64,000 nucleotides of DNA from Bursaphelenchus xylophilus (GCA_904066235.2 CAJFCV020000001.1:12829291-12893290), one strand, 5' to 3'; shown: positions 1 to 11,390, counted from the first letter of the stretch. Notes: a model not told the origin generated them from the letters alone. Translations and numbers: made by a program.

Positions 1-336
1 GGTTATTAATAAAATCATGAGTCTGCAAGGGCTCGAGGTTGAGTTGAGTGCAACTCGGTGCAACATGGAGATGATATCAGTCCGTATTTCAAGGAAAAAC
101 ACGGGCCCATTAGCGCGGGGAATTCGGCTTTTCATACTTTAAACTGATTGGGAATGGAGTCGGAATTGATTAAGTTGCCGGTTTGGGGGTTTCACAAGTT
201 TTAAGTGATGTAACAACGGATTGATTACTCTCAGTGTGCGAGAATTTTTTAACTTACAATTAATGGGAAAAAAGTTTAAAATGTTTAACAAGTATCAGTT
301 TTTTGTGGCTTTTTTGGCCCAAAAATTCGAAAAATA

Positions 337-491
337 TCAGTCTGTCGGGAAAATAATGAGCACTCTGTCGCAACGAAAATCGCATCGCCGACGAGAAAAT
401 GAATTGTGTCGCGACAAAATCACATTTATTTTCATTTCAGCTATGTGATTGGAGCAGCAAAATTGTGCCCATTATTTTCCCGACAAACTGA
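337..491. mobile_element. MITE with CAGTCTGTCGGGAAAATAA ends, copy 1
   Basis: A short palindromic element whose left end reads TCAGTCTGTCGGGAAAATAA and whose right end is the near reverse complement. It follows a TA dinucleotide. The inner part is also roughly palindromic, around GCATCGCCGACGAGAAAATG. At least six relatives occur in this window. There is no coding capacity. TA flanks in the better copies point to a Tc1/mariner-type nonautonomous element, which is inference. Confidence 0.8.
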
Positions 492-522
492 TCGTCCAGA
501 AAAAACTTGACACAATTTACCA

Positions 523-674
523 TCAGTCTGTCGGGAAAATAGTGAGCACTCTGAAGGAGCGAAAATGGCATCGTCGACGAAAAAAAAGAATTGCCGCGGA
601 AATTCAAATTGCTTTTCATTTAGCGATGTGATTTGCGCAGCGACAGAGTCCTCATTATTTTCCCGACAGACTGA
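523..674. mobile_element. MITE with CAGTCTGTCGGGAAAATAA ends, copy 2
   Basis: Second copy of the same palindromic family, only about 30 bp to the right of the first. The left end is TCAGTCTGTCGGGAAAATAG and the right end TATTTTCCCGACAGACTGA followed by TA. The spacer between the copies is unrelated to the element. Confidence 0.8.
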
Positions 675-699
675 TATTAGCTTGACCATAGCTCAGTTC

Positions 700-1095
700 C
701 AAGGTAATTTAGAGTAACCTTTTATAGGTTATATGTGAGACTGCGCTTTGCAGAAACGACCGAGATTTTTTGTTCGAAAGTTGGAAAAAATGTAACAACT
801 TTTTTTGCAAGTTTTGGAACGAAAAGTTCCATAGTAATTTCTACTGCAGCGGGTGATGTTTCCATAAAAAAATCAACTTTTTCCGCATGAAACTGAAAAG
901 ACATGGGCAAAAAAATAAAAAAAATCTTCGCTCTGACCGCTCTCCGGCTTTCGCGTACTCTCTTGGCCAAAAAGATCGTTGAATATCTCGACTGTGCCTG
1001 CAAATCGTAAGCTAAAATTTTTGGAAATTGGTATGTGGCCTATACAAGGCGTGTGTGCAAAATTTAAAGAAAATCTGAGCGCCTCCCCTGCTGAT
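700..1095. repeat. Diverged copy of the ~400-bp GACGCTCAG inverted-repeat family
   Basis: This stretch shares blocks with better copies at 2195-2625, 29333-29750 and 31303-31715: a 'gcgctttgcag' segment, a run about TTTCCATAAAAAAATCAA, a 'ctgaccgctctcc' block and 'aaagaaaatctgagcg' at the right end. The two halves are imperfect reverse complements of each other. Open frames across it are not conserved and I do not regard them as coding. Confidence 0.6.
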
Positions 1096-1184
1096 ACTTC
1101 CATTTTTTGAAAGGGAGCCAACCGAGGATCCGAAACAGTATGTTGCATATGTTACAACCTGAGATTGCCGCGGTCAAAATTCCG

Positions 1185-1320
1185 GCTCCGGCTCTTAGCT
1201 CCCAGAGCCGGAGCCGAGGCCAAATTTGCAGCTCCGGAACTCTGAGAAGCCTTTGGGCTCGTGGAGCCGGAGCCGCTCAGAGCCGGAGCCAAGAGCCGGC
1301 TCCGGAGCCGGGAAATCTCT
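1185..1320. repeat. GC-rich GGAGCCGGAGC palindromic repeat
   Basis: A compact GC-rich block of GAGCCGGAGCC and its complement GGCTCCGGCTC, in both orientations, able to fold on itself. It stands out against AT-rich flanks. It is immediately followed by a direct repeat pair. Confidence 0.7.
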
Positions 1321-1357
1321 GGTTACAACTGCCGCCATTATTTTAAAATCACCATCC

Positions 1358-1655
1358 TCCAAGAGCTTTACATAGTTGGTTTTGTGAGGCTTACTTTGTT
1401 TTAACTGCAACAGAAGATTTGGAAACGTGTTTTAACGAGCTTTACATCACATTTGGACCTGGAATGTTGCCCAAATCGCGCGCAAAGCAGGGAAACCGGG
1501 CGCAAAGTTGCCTTTATGCGCAGGGCTGCCCGACAGACGGTAGCAGCCGCAGGCTGCGTTAGTCTCGAGCCCTAGTCCTTCAAGAGCTTTACATAGTTGG
1601 TTTTGTGAGACTTACTTTGTTTTAACTGCAACAGAAGATTTGGAAACGTGTTTTA
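1358..1655. repeat. Direct repeat pair, about 78 bp, 220 bp apart
   Basis: The segment beginning 'aagagctttacatagttgg' and ending 'ggaaacgtgttttaa' occurs near 1358 and again near 1580, almost identical. The piece between contains a GC-rich hairpin-prone stretch. This looks like a local tandem duplication of about 220 bp. Confidence 0.7.
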
Positions 1656-2194
1656 ATGACCTATACCAACATTTAGTGCTAATGTAAAAAACTCAAAAAA
1701 CAATGTTTGAATGTCCTCGGAACATCTTATTCATGTTTTTTGACTATAATAAAATTCCAAAAACTAAAACTCTGTTATCTGTTGTAGAAGTTGACCTGAA
1801 TGATTCGCCCAAAAAAAGTGTAAACCCTTTCGATAAAGGGGTTTCGATAACATTTTTATTGATGAGTATTTTAATGGCGGTTTGGTCACCGAACTACGGC
1901 AAAAGTTTAACATCCAACAGTTCGAAAGATCAAAGAGAAAAAGAAAACAATATCATTAATGGCGAGTGTTATCAGTGTTCATTGTGCTAATTTGCAACGA
2001 AATATGAACTTTGTTTTTCGGAACAAGCAATTAGTGAATTCTTGTTCAATGAAACGCTTGTTTTCGGACGTCATCCAGATTTTTTCGATTGCATTTTCCA
2101 AGCTTTCAATTTTTCATTTTGCGTAACGGGAGAAGAATAACGAAACATCAAATTTTTCCGATCCTAAAAAATCTATGATCACAAGGAAGTGCCT

Positions 2195-2625
2195 CCGAAA
2201 GCTCAGATTTTCTTTAAATTCTGCACAGACGTCGGGTATGGACTAGATATCAATTCCTGAAAGTTTTAGCTCGCGCTTTGCGGGCGCCGCCGAGATATCG
2301 AACGATTTTTGCCGCCGAGAGAGCACACTAAACATGGAGACGGGCAGAGAGAAAAACGCTTTTTGGCCATAACTTTGGCAGTTTCGAGCGGAAAAATTTG
2401 ATTTTTTGTAGAAACATTATCCTTTACGGTAGAAATAGGCATGAAACTTTTCGCGCCGAAATTCGGCAAAAAGTCCTAAATTTTGGCCGACTTTCGATCT
2501 AAAAATCTCGGTTCTTTCCGCAAAGCGCGAGCTAGGATTCTCGCATATATCTTAGAAAAAAATATTCTAAATTTGTGCCAAGTTTCATCAAAATCTGAGC
2601 GTCGCACTTGGGGTACTTCCCTTGT
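2195..2625. repeat. ~400-bp GACGCTCAG inverted-repeat element
   Basis: One of the fuller copies of this family. The left end resembles 'gctcagattttctttaaatt' and the right end reads 'catcaaaatctgagcgtcgc' followed by 'acttggggtacttcccttg'. Internal blocks are 'tttagctcgcgctttgcggg', a degenerate inverted counterpart, and 'gaaactttcggccaaaa'-like text. No coding capacity is evident. Confidence 0.7.
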
Positions 2626-2692
2626 AAATTAAATTAAGAGCTGAACGTCGCAATTTGAGCACTTCCCTGTGAGTTGAACTTTTTGAACATTA

Positions 2693-2847
2693 CCAGTCTG
2701 TCGGGAAAATAACGAGCACTCTGTGGCTGCGCCAATCGCGCCGCTGAAGTGAAAATCAACTTGATTTTGTCGCGACAAAATTCATTTTCTCAGTGGCGAT
2801 GCGATTTTCGCTGCGACAGAGTGCTCATTATTTTCCCGACAAACTGA
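2693..2847. mobile_element. MITE with CAGTCTGTCGGGAAAATAA ends, copy 3
   Basis: Left end CCAGTCTGTCGGGAAAATAA after TA. Right end ATTTTCCCGACAAACTGA. The inner region pairs 'gcgccgctgaagtgaaaatc' with a matching reverse complement, so the whole unit can form one long hairpin. Confidence 0.8.
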
Positions 2848-3460
2848 GAAATATTATATTTTTCGAATTTTTGGGCCAAAAATAGCCACTAAAAAATTCC
2901 AGAAGGAAGTATAATGTGTTATTATTATATTTCGTACCATATTTCAAGCCTCATTCCCCTTGGAAACCTGTGAAAACAAAAAATTTCGTAAAAATTTTTA
3001 TTCTTTTTTCCCCTCTGTGATTTCGTTATCCGCGTCTATTTTTGGACGGGTTTGGCGGCGCACGAGACCGCGCTCTACGCGTGCTATCGTCGTATGACCG
3101 AGAATCACGCACTCATCGATCACTTCCGAACGGTTTGGCGACGAAAAAAAGTGCTTGCCGGAAATGGTAGCCACTCTTTATTACTCATAAACCGAACGCA
3201 ACTTGCTATTTTCGGCGTGCGGAAGTTGTAAAACGGGCTCGCGGAACAATAACACGAACTTTCGTTGACCTTTTTATGGCGGCTGCAAGAGTTGGGATTG
3301 ACATTGGCGAGGGTAGTAAAGTCATGTTGTAAATGTCCAAAACACAGGAAAAAGGGGTCGGGAAATAAAAATTTTGAGCTCTGAGGGTTCAAGGACTTCT
3401 ATTTTATCTTGTTTTTCCAGCAAGAAGAAATTTCGTCATCAAAGGGTTTTTGAAAAGTTT
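2848..3460. other. Intergenic stretch with no supported gene
   Basis: AT-rich DNA with a modest GC rise around 3020-3330. The one long minus-strand frame (3120-3392) has no recognisable domain, no convincing splice sites and no conserved partner in the window. I make no gene call here. Confidence 0.5.
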
Positions 3461-3464
3461 CCAA

Positions 3465-4055
3465 AAAATCCGTCATCGTGACATGCTAAGATGACGGAAT
3501 TATGATAAAAATTTCTTAATGGACCTTATTGGCATCTAATAACAACGTGGGTTTCTAATTTTTGATCTTTTTCAATAGTCATTACTACGAAATTTCCAGA
3601 AAATCCGTCATCATGACAGGCTTAGATGACGGAATTATGATCTAAATTTTTAATGGACCTATTGGCACCTGATAACTTTGCTTTTCTCAAATTTTCGATC
3701 CTTTTTCCTCCCGTATATAGTCATTACTACGAAATTTCCAGAAAATCCGTCATCATGACAGGCTTAGATGACGGAATTATGACAAAAATTTTTTTAATGG
3801 ACCTATTGGTATCTGATAACAACGTGCTTCTCCAATTTTAGATTTATTCTTTACGTTTCTAGTCATTACTACCAAATTTCCAGAAAATCCGTCATCACAA
3901 CACGCTTAGATGACGGAATTATAATAAATTTGTTTTAACAGACCTATTAGTATTTGATGACAACTTCCTTTTCATATTTTCGATAACTTTTTTCTCTTTT
4001 TATAGTCATTTCTCCCTAATTTCCAAAAAATCCGTCATCATGACATGTTCAAACT
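3465..4055. repeat. ~142-bp tandem repeat carrying TCCGTCATCATGACGGA-like palindromes
   Basis: The core CGTCATC recurs at about 3471, 3606, 3748, 3890 and 4033, giving a period close to 142 bp after a first step of 135. Each unit has 'tttccagaaaatccgtcatc', a TGACAGGCTTAGATGACGG segment and a variable tail such as 'ttaatggacctattggtatc'. Isolated copies of the same palindrome occur near 34449, 34570, 49851, 49975, 53463 and 62455. Confidence 0.85.
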
Positions 4056-4324
4056 AAAGTATAAGCTTGAAATAAAAATGCAAACTTTTTACAATAACTA
4101 GCACTCCGTAAGTCCAAGATATCACCTTTTCAGATTCTCATTTCAACTATTTCTCATCAGGATGACGTATTTTCTAGACGACCCTACCAAAATCCCAAAA
4201 AATCCAACTTCCAACCGTTACATAACCAAGTTTGTACATTTATTTCAACCATCATTCATAAATATATACAAAATTCTACTCGTATTCGTCGATTTGTGAT
4301 ATAAAACCATAAATTTACACCAAT

Positions 4325-5015
4325 TTACATGATCCAGATCAATTCGTGCGTTTGGATTTCGGGTTTGGACAATTTCCGCGGCTTCCTCGCGGTCTTCGGC
4401 GATGGCTGCGTGAGGAGGGCGCGGCAGAAGTTGAGACGTCGCGGCGACAGGGAGGAGAGTTCGCTGGCCGAGACCTGAGATCGCAGGAGTTCGTGGAGAA
4501 GGGTTCGGATCTCCGAGATCAGAAGGGATTGAGCCTGGAAACGAAAAAAAAAATATTAAAAACATCGATAATCCAGACTAAATCATCAATTTAAACTTGA
4601 ATTTAAAAATTTCCGAGAAAAAAGTGGCTATTTTTAGCCATCTGACCTCTAGTGTAATATAAATTTTGATCGGAAAATTGCGAAAAACGGTTTGAATTGA
4701 AAGAATAGACTATATTCTTTCTAGTGAGACCATTTTTCCTGGAATAACTTTTAAATTTTGATTAAAATTCAAACTTTTTCATCTGATCTCAAGTGCAATA
4801 TAAAAACTCACTTCGCATATGCGGCATTGAGCTTGACCGCATTCCTGACTGTCCAACAACACATGACTGTCGTTGTGGAGTTGGTCGAGGGCGTTGAGCT
4901 TCTCTTCCAGCTTCAGGGTGATCTGTTCGAGGCCAATGTTGACTCGGGAGTCGATTCCGAACACATCAAACAGCTCGCGACGCGCCTGTCTGCGGTCCAT
5001 TCTTCCGCTGGTCAT
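4325..5015 (-). CDS. Small two-exon protein of unknown function, about 137 aa
   Basis: I do not recognise this protein. Exon 1 is 5015-4812 (68 codons, from the ATG at 5015) and exon 2 is 4534-4325 (69 codons and TAA). The donor GTGAGT and acceptor TTTCCAG keep phase 0. Exon 1 starts MTSGRMDRRQARRELFD and continues with a charged, leucine-spaced stretch (roughly residues 25-50) that could form a helix or coiled coil. It has a cysteine group CGQAQCRIC at the end of exon 1. Exon 2 begins with an amphipathic helix (AQSLLISEIRTLLHELL) and ends in a basic tail. There is no signal peptide or membrane segment. A poly(A) signal AATAAA lies at 4244-4239. A short open exon ending about 115 bp upstream (5131-5361) could make this the downstream gene of an operon. 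GC content is clearly higher than in the flanks, which supports real coding sequence. Confidence 0.65.
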
Positions 5016-5130
5016 AGCACAGAGAATAGCCAGTAAATAACGAGTAATTTGAGACTATGCAGCCGTAGTTTCGAGACTATTTGGCTTCGGAATCGCCAAA
5101 AAGTCTGGCCGATATCAAGTGTAATATAAA

Positions 5131-5361
5131 TTAATGTGAAAATCCGAGTGCAAGCCGCAAATTCTTGCAGATGAAGGCTTGCAAATGCAGTTGGATGAGC
5201 CGAATGCACTCTGGGCCGGCAAATCCGCTCCAACCGAATAGTAATTCGTGCACAAAATGAAGTTTAAGAACGTCGCCGGAGGGGGTTTTTAATCGCTGGA
5301 AAACGCAAACACCGCCCCTTGTTCCCAAAAATAGACGCCTGAAAATGGTGGAGAGAGTCAT
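5131..5361 (-). CDS. Possible small gene or terminal exon, 76 codons
   Basis: An open frame on the minus strand from an ATG at 5361 to TAA at 5131. It starts MTLSTIFRRLFLG, and its middle, GDVLKLHFVHELLFGWSG, has coding-like composition and higher GC than the surroundings. Two internal TTTTCAG/TTTTCCAG acceptors mean that part of it may be the terminal exon of a gene further upstream rather than a complete one. It ends 115 bp before the next minus-strand start codon, a spacing usual for nematode operons. No domain is recognised, and it could also be noncoding. Confidence 0.3.
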   Translation of the reverse strand: MTLSTIFRRLFLGTRGGVCVFQRLKTPSGDVLKLHFVHELLFGWSGFAGPECIRLIQLHLQAFICKNLRLALGFSH

Positions 5362-7180
5362 TGATAACAGGCGAGTATTAATATCGCCGCGAGAAAAAAT
5401 CGATTCTGCAAAGGGAAAATTGTAAAAAAAAAGTTTGGGGGGAAAGGCGGAAAATCACAAGATTTTCGGTGTTTCGGGTCGGAAAACCTCGGGAAAATGG
5501 GATGTATAAGGTGTAAAAATTCATAATCTTTAATTTGCATACCATGATTTTATCTGAAATTGCAATTTTTTAAGAGAAAAATCAAGAATTTTTAGAAATT
5601 TTGATGATTTTTCACAAAAAACCTCATTTTTCGCTGAAAAAATCGTTTTCCATAAAAATTTTTAGTTGATTAGAGCAATCTACTATTCCTACTGTAATAT
5701 AACATCCCAAAATTCGACTTTCCGCTTCGAATTTTTCCAAAAAATCTCAATTTTTTCCAAGCTCATCAAAAAAAATTTTTTGTAATTTCCGCCCAAAAGA
5801 CAGAGTAAATTTCCACCGTGTCTACGGCGACGTACAAGCCACTGAATGGTAAACACAGCGTCGAAAGATAGTAAACACGACGACTTGCTTTCAAAGAGTA
5901 AACATGCAAATAAAACAGTAATAAAGAGCGACGAAAAACTAGATAAATCGTGGAAAGGACGCGAAAGTTTTGGTGTTGCAAAGACCATGGGGTTGGAGTT
6001 GAGGTCTTCGAGGGGTGTTATCAGGGTTCATAGGGCGATTGGGGTACTGTAATTAGAGAAATTTTCGAAAAAACGGGACTTTTTCGGGGTTTTTGGGGAA
6101 AAACTTGGATTTTTTTGTAAATTAGGGGTTACAAAGTAGTAGTAATCATTTGAAATTGTAGTAGATAGAATGTAAAGTGGTTAGGTGACTTTTGGTTTAC
6201 CCGGGTTACTGTAATTTTTCAAGATTTTACGAAAAAATTGGATTTTGGTCGATTTTTGAGAGAAAATTGGGATTTTATGAAAAATTAGACCCTATAAAGT
6301 GGTAATAACCAACATAGATGAAAGCAGATTGTAGATAGAGCCTTTACCTTACTTTACCACACCTCTAGACCACCTAATCTTACTGTAGTTTCCAGTTATC
6401 TCGCAAAAACCCTAAAAATTCCCGTTTTTTGTCGCTTCTGCGTTTATAACCCACTGTAAACCCAATTACTGCCCGATACATTGCCTGTCACACATATATA
6501 CACCAATTCCACTCGGGTTCCCACCAAAATCTCCGCCCTTCCGCCTCCGGGCGCCATGTGAAAATGAAGGGTTCCCGGGAAAAGGTGCGAAACAAATGAG
6601 ACGTCAACACTAGCATATGCCGAGCACTGTCGCACCCATCGGCTCCACCCACCAATTCTCGATTAATTAGGCCCTGAGGGGGATTTTGGAAGTTCCGAGT
6701 GCAAAAAGTTTGATTTTTTGCGAATTAGTCGGTAGAAAAAGGGGTTTAATTCGAAGATTACGCATTTCCCGAGAGTAATTAAGCGGGTATTTGGGCTGTG
6801 TTTAATGTCAGAGGTTGTGACATGCAATGATTTGCGTATGTGAAAAGAATTAAGTGGAAATTTGACAAAAATGTAAAAAAATCGAAGTTTTTTGGTCGAA
6901 AATGATGGAATTTTCAATCATTCAAGTTGTAAAATAAAAACTAGAAGCTAGAAAGCCCGTATTTTACCTGGAAAACGCCACAAATACCCTAAAAAATTGA
7001 TGAAAACTATAAAAATTGATCAAAATCCATAAAAAATGACTAAAAATCAAATTTTGTATTATAAAACTTCCTTCCAGCCCACAATCCGGGTTCACAGACC
7101 AAAACCGACGAATATTCTCAAATCCGAACCCATTTCCCACCCCATAATCCCACACATAACAACACTACACCTCCATTTTC
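5362..7180. other. Intergenic, no supported gene
   Basis: AT-rich sequence with scattered T and A runs. Short frames in both directions show no domain, no good splice pairs and no similarity to anything else in the window. A slightly GC-richer patch at 6470-6660 contains ATATATACACC and inverted GC words but no gene that I can defend. Confidence 0.4.
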
Positions 7181-7189
7181 CCATCGCAC

Positions 7190-7570
7190 CCCATTGATAT
7201 CAAGTGTAATATCGGCGGCGCTGAAACGCCGCGAAAAACCGCCTTCGGCCTCGTTCTCAGCCTCCTCGCGGAACGTGAGTGTCAGTTTTATATTCCGAGT
7301 GCGACGCCCTTTCGGGAAACACCGGGCTCCGCCCACTTTTTTTGTTTTCCTCCGCCGCACCGTGCAATCGGCCTAATGGTCGGGGAATCGCGGCGGATTA
7401 TGGCCGGAGACTAATTTTTGGCTGGAAAACATTGTAAATGCGACGATTAGGGGGAATCCGAGGAATTTCAAATCCGCGAGCCCGCTTGCACCGTGCAATG
7501 AGGGGAAAATGGGGGTTTCGGAGAGTGCACGGTGCGGATTACGAAGAAATCGGGATTTTTGCACAGTGCG
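7190..7570. other. GC-rich island of unknown role with first YGCACNGTGCR sites
   Basis: A GC-richer block beginning just after a GATATCAAGTGTAATATC motif. It contains paired words such as AAACGCCGCG and GCCTCGTTCTCAGCCTCC, open in both directions for about 60 codons. It could be a first exon or a promoter, but no frame is clearly favoured. Scattered palindromes GCACCGTGC (7352 and 7489), GCACGGTGC (7527) and GCACAGTGC (7561) lead into the first dense cluster. Confidence 0.3.
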
Positions 7571-8042
7571 GGAGAAATTGATTGCAAAGTGGGGAGAATC
7601 ATTTTTAAACGGTTTTCATAGTAAAAAATGTCATAAAAAATTGAAAAATCTAAAAATAATGACCATTTTTGGTCAAAAAACCTTCAAAATCAAAAAAAAC
7701 TGGACAGTGCCAATTTTGCCCTTAAAATTCAAAATTGGACTGCTTGGACTCCAAAACTTCGAAAAACATTCATCAAGGAAGTGCCATGGCATCTAATTTA
7801 GGCCCGACTTTACCATTCATCACATGAAATTGATGACATTTGCCGAGAAACTCCAAAGTTTTCGGTCTTTGACGCCGAAACTGCGGTTAATGGCAGTAAT
7901 ACGTGTGTTCAACGAAGTAGAACCAGAGTTCGGGCCTCAGTTTTGTTGGAGTAATGAGAAAAAACATCATTTGAAGTGATGAGATGAGGTAAATGCTACT
8001 CCTTTGGGAATATTTTGGCATTTCTTACAAAGTTTGGTCTTT

Positions 8043-8730
8043 GCACGGTGCGTAAGGAGGATAATTAATATTTGCACGGTGCGGGGAACAAAAGCCCGCA
8101 CTTTGCAAGAAGCCTGCACCGTGCAAAAGCGATTTGCTAATTTTGCACTGTGCAGTGAATTTTTTGGACTCAAATTTTGCACGGTGCGAAAAAAAAGTTG
8201 CCCGCACAGTGCAGGAAACGCGATGAGCAAAAGTTTTTTTTGCGATGTCGCCAAACTTTGAGACTGCACTGTGCGAAAAAAATTGTCGTGCAAAAACAAA
8301 ACTGCACTGTGCGACAACCAAATTTCGTCGCAAACGTTGCACTGTGCGACAAAAAAAATTTTTGTCGCAGAAAATTTTAAATTGCACTGTGCAAAAATCA
8401 AAATGCACAGTGCGGAAAATTTCAAATTGCACGGTGCAAGAAACGCACTGTGCGAAAAAAAAATTTTTGTCGCAGAAAATTTTAAATTGCACTGTGCAAA
8501 AATCAAAATGCACGGTGCGAAAAATCTCAAATTGCACCGTGCAAGAAACGCACTGTGCGAAAAATCCATTTGAGTCGCAGAAAATTTTAAATCGCACAGT
8601 GCAAAAATCAAAATGCACGGTGCGGAAAATCTCAAATTGCACCGTGCAAAAATAAAAACGCACGGTGCGAAAAATTCCACCGACCGCACAGTGCAAAGAC
8701 CAAATCCAAAGTTTCTCTCGCACGGTGCGG
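8043..8730. repeat. YGCACNGTGCR palindrome cluster 1
   Basis: About thirty copies of GCAC-N-GTGC occur at roughly 15-40 bp spacing, with all four central bases. Flanking bases are almost always T or C on the left and A or G on the right. From about 8380 to 8660 the copies sit in a roughly 100-bp tandem unit, three copies, that includes 'tttgtcgcagaaaattttaa'. Elsewhere in the cluster the spacers are unrelated. Long open frames cross this cluster on both strands because the palindrome avoids stop codons; I do not treat them as genes. Confidence 0.9.
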
Positions 8731-9096
8731 TAATACAATCGCGACAAAATATGGTTAGAACTTGGCAATCGCACTCCCACGGACTTGTTTACAAGCGTTA
8801 GCTTATTTTAGGTTTTCTTTTTTCGGAGGCTAAACTTATTTCGGAACCGAAATAAGTAAAAAAAAGTGTGTAGGCTGTTTAATTAAGCCAAAGCCCCAGT
8901 AAATACCGCTGTTTTTCCCGCATAATTATTTCATTAAAGGGCAGTGGAGAGGCTTGTTTTCCCGGGGATTTATGTGAGATAAACGGCCGGGGGAAACGAT
9001 CTTGTTTATCCGAGAAGGTCAGGCTGATCTCAAAAATATTTTTCGCGTTATTAAAATTCCAGAGGAAACGTCATTTTTTAAACCGAAAATATTTTC

Positions 9097-9745
9097 GCAC
9101 AGTGCGGAGATTTTTTTAAATTTTGCACGGTGCAAAAATTTTTCAATTTTTGCCGCACCGTGCAGCTTTCAAAAAATTTCGCATGTGCAAAAATTTAAAA
9201 ATTTTTTATTGCACGGTGCGAAAATTAAAAAGTTTTTTTGCACTGTGCAATCTCTCATCTTCCGCACAGTGCAAATTAATCTGCAAATTCTCGCCGCACC
9301 GTGCAATTTCCCAATTTTTCCGCACCTTCAAAGAATTTCGCACAGTCAAAAATTAAAAAAAAATTTGCACGGTGCAAAAATTAAAAGTTTTTTGCACCGT
9401 GCAATCTCCCTCCATCTTCCGCACAGTGCAGATTATTCTCCAAATTCTCGCCGCACCGTGCAATTTCCCAATATTTGCCGCACTGTGCAGCTTTAAAAAA
9501 ATTCGCACAGTCAAAAATTAAAAAAACATTTGCACAATGCGAAAATTAAAAAGTTTTTTTGCACCGTGCAATCTCCCTCCATCTCCCGCACAGTGCAAAT
9601 TATTCTCCAAATTTTCGCCGCACCGTGCAATTTCCCAATTTTTCCGCACTGTGCAACTTTCAAAGAATTTCGCACAGTGCAAATTGTTCTCCAAATTCTC
9701 GCCGCACCGTGCAATTTCCCAATTTTTCCGCACAGTGCAAAACAA
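9097..9745. repeat. YGCACNGTGCR palindrome cluster 2
   Basis: A dense run of the same palindrome. Roughly 150-190-bp units carry 'caccgtgcaatttcccaat' and 'tctccaaattctcgccgcac' and repeat about four times with variable gaps. Some sites have decayed to half sites, for example 'cgcacagtcaaaa'. Confidence 0.9.
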
Positions 9746-10344
9746 AACCAACAAACCTCAAAAACCAAAAGTTTCGGAAGTTGCAGTACTCTGTGCTGTG
9801 ACCACCGTGTCTGACTAATTACGTTTGTTTACCTTTCCCCCCACCGATTCATCGGTCCGGAAGTTTTTTGGAAACCGTTTCCGTCCCGATAACGGCGCAA
9901 TTTCACGGCCGATTGGACTGACGTAACTCGACCCTGCGACCGAAATTTTCAACCTCAATTAGTCGGAGGGCTGAAAAAAAAATCGGCTGAATACTCAAAT
10001 TACAGGAATTTGGAGCTTTAAAAATAAAGTTTTTCGAAAATCCGAGACAATTTCGAGAAGAGACTCGATTTCCGACAAAATATTTTTGAATACGAGCTAA
10101 ATTAGGGGCGCTTTAGACTTTGTGGTCCATTTTCAACGAAATTTTTTTTTATTTTTGTAGTTTAGGTATGGCGAAATTTCAAAATTTGAGTGTAAAATTT
10201 CAAAAGCCGCTCCTTCGTTTCAGATCTAAGTTTAGCATCCGAAAATTCGAACCCAAATGAACGTAAGACTTGTAAACAAGTGGGTGGGAATGTCGTTCCT
10301 CACGTTCTGGACATGTTTTTATTGGTTTTGATCGTTTTGAAACC

Positions 10345-10885
10345 GCACAGTGCAAGCGAACTTTCGCTTTGTGAATTGCACTGTGCAGTAAACGAGTTGT
10401 GGTTTTGCACTGTGCGGGGGGCAAAAATTCCGCACCGTGCGTTTTGTATTTTGCACAGTGCAATTTTTTGTCGCTGAATTCGCACTGTGCAATTGGAAAA
10501 GTCAGCGACAATTTTCTGATTGCACAGTGCAAGCGAACCTTTGACTTGTAGATTGCACTGTGCAGTGAACGGAAATTCCGCACCGTGCAGTTTGTATTTT
10601 GCACGGTGCGATTTTCCGTCGCTGAATTTGCACTGTGCAATTGGAAAAATTAGCGACAAATTCCTGATTGCACAGTGCAGACCAACTTTTGATTTGAGGA
10701 CAGCACTTCGCGCGTTGGTTTTTGCACAGTGCGATTTTCCGTCGCTAATTTTGCACTGTGCATTGGAAAAAACAAATAAATGAGTTTTGCACAGTGCAGA
10801 TCTCCCAAAAAGCAATTCTTTGCACAGTGCAATTTCAAAGAACTTTGCACCGTGCGAAAAAATATTTTCATCGCACCGTGCAGTT
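10345..10885. repeat. YGCACNGTGCR palindrome cluster 3
   Basis: Palindromes are embedded in a unit of about 165 bp with 'aatttgcactgtgcaattgg', 'aaaaattagcgacaaattcc' and 'cacagtgcaagcgaac'. The unit is seen about two and a half times. The unit sequence differs entirely from clusters 1 and 2; only the palindrome is shared. Confidence 0.9.
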
Positions 10886-11170
10886 TCCAAGCTTCCAGGA
10901 ATGTCTAAAAACGTCACATTTTCCTGGAAAAAATAACTTCTAATGGCATTTTAGCTCATTATCCATCAAAAAATAAGGTCAACACCAAAGTTATGCCCCA
11001 ATAAACATACTAAAAATTACTGTCGACCTATTTTTGTCATCAAAAGGGCAAAAAAATCCATTTTTTTTTCGAAATGTTGACTTGAATAGTAAAGTTGAGC
11101 CAAAATTGGATGCGTTGGCACTTCCTCCATGGATAATTACCCGAAAACTTCTCGAATTCCGGCTTTGGAA

Positions 11171-11214
11171 ACCCAATTTAATCGTATTTTGAGCGCGAAA
11201 TACGATTAAATTGG
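11171..11214. repeat. Near-perfect short hairpin
   Basis: CCCAATTTAATCGTATTT pairs with AAATACGATTAAATTGGG across an eight-base loop, giving an 18-bp stem. There is no T run after it and no adjacent gene, so a terminator role is not supported. It may be the remnant of a very short foldback element. Confidence 0.7.
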
Positions 11215-11390
11215 GTTTCGGGTGTGGCAAAACAACGGCGACAGACCGTGAAAAAAGATAAGCCCTCAGGCGTCATCAACCACCCATTGCGGGGGAGGAA
11301 AACGACAAAAATCGAGGGCTGAGTCAGAGTTTAGATCAGTTCCGGGTAAAATACGTCGCGAAAATTAGCGATCAGCAGATAAAAATTGAT

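Noticed and set aside
8043..8730. CRISPR array
   Set aside because: Repeats are 9-11-bp palindromes with irregular spacing and variable centre base, in a eukaryotic genome. This does not fit a CRISPR repeat-spacer pattern.
7967..8780. Minus-strand frames of 240 and 251 codons
   Set aside because: They are made of the palindrome read in different frames, with overlapping frames open on both strands. Repeat structure explains the absence of stops.
9002..9818. Plus-strand frames of 77-164 codons and minus-strand frames of ~80 codons
   Set aside because: Same palindrome artefact, with no splice signals or domain.
11171..11214. Rho-independent terminator
   Set aside because: Eukaryotic context, no adjacent gene and no following T tract.
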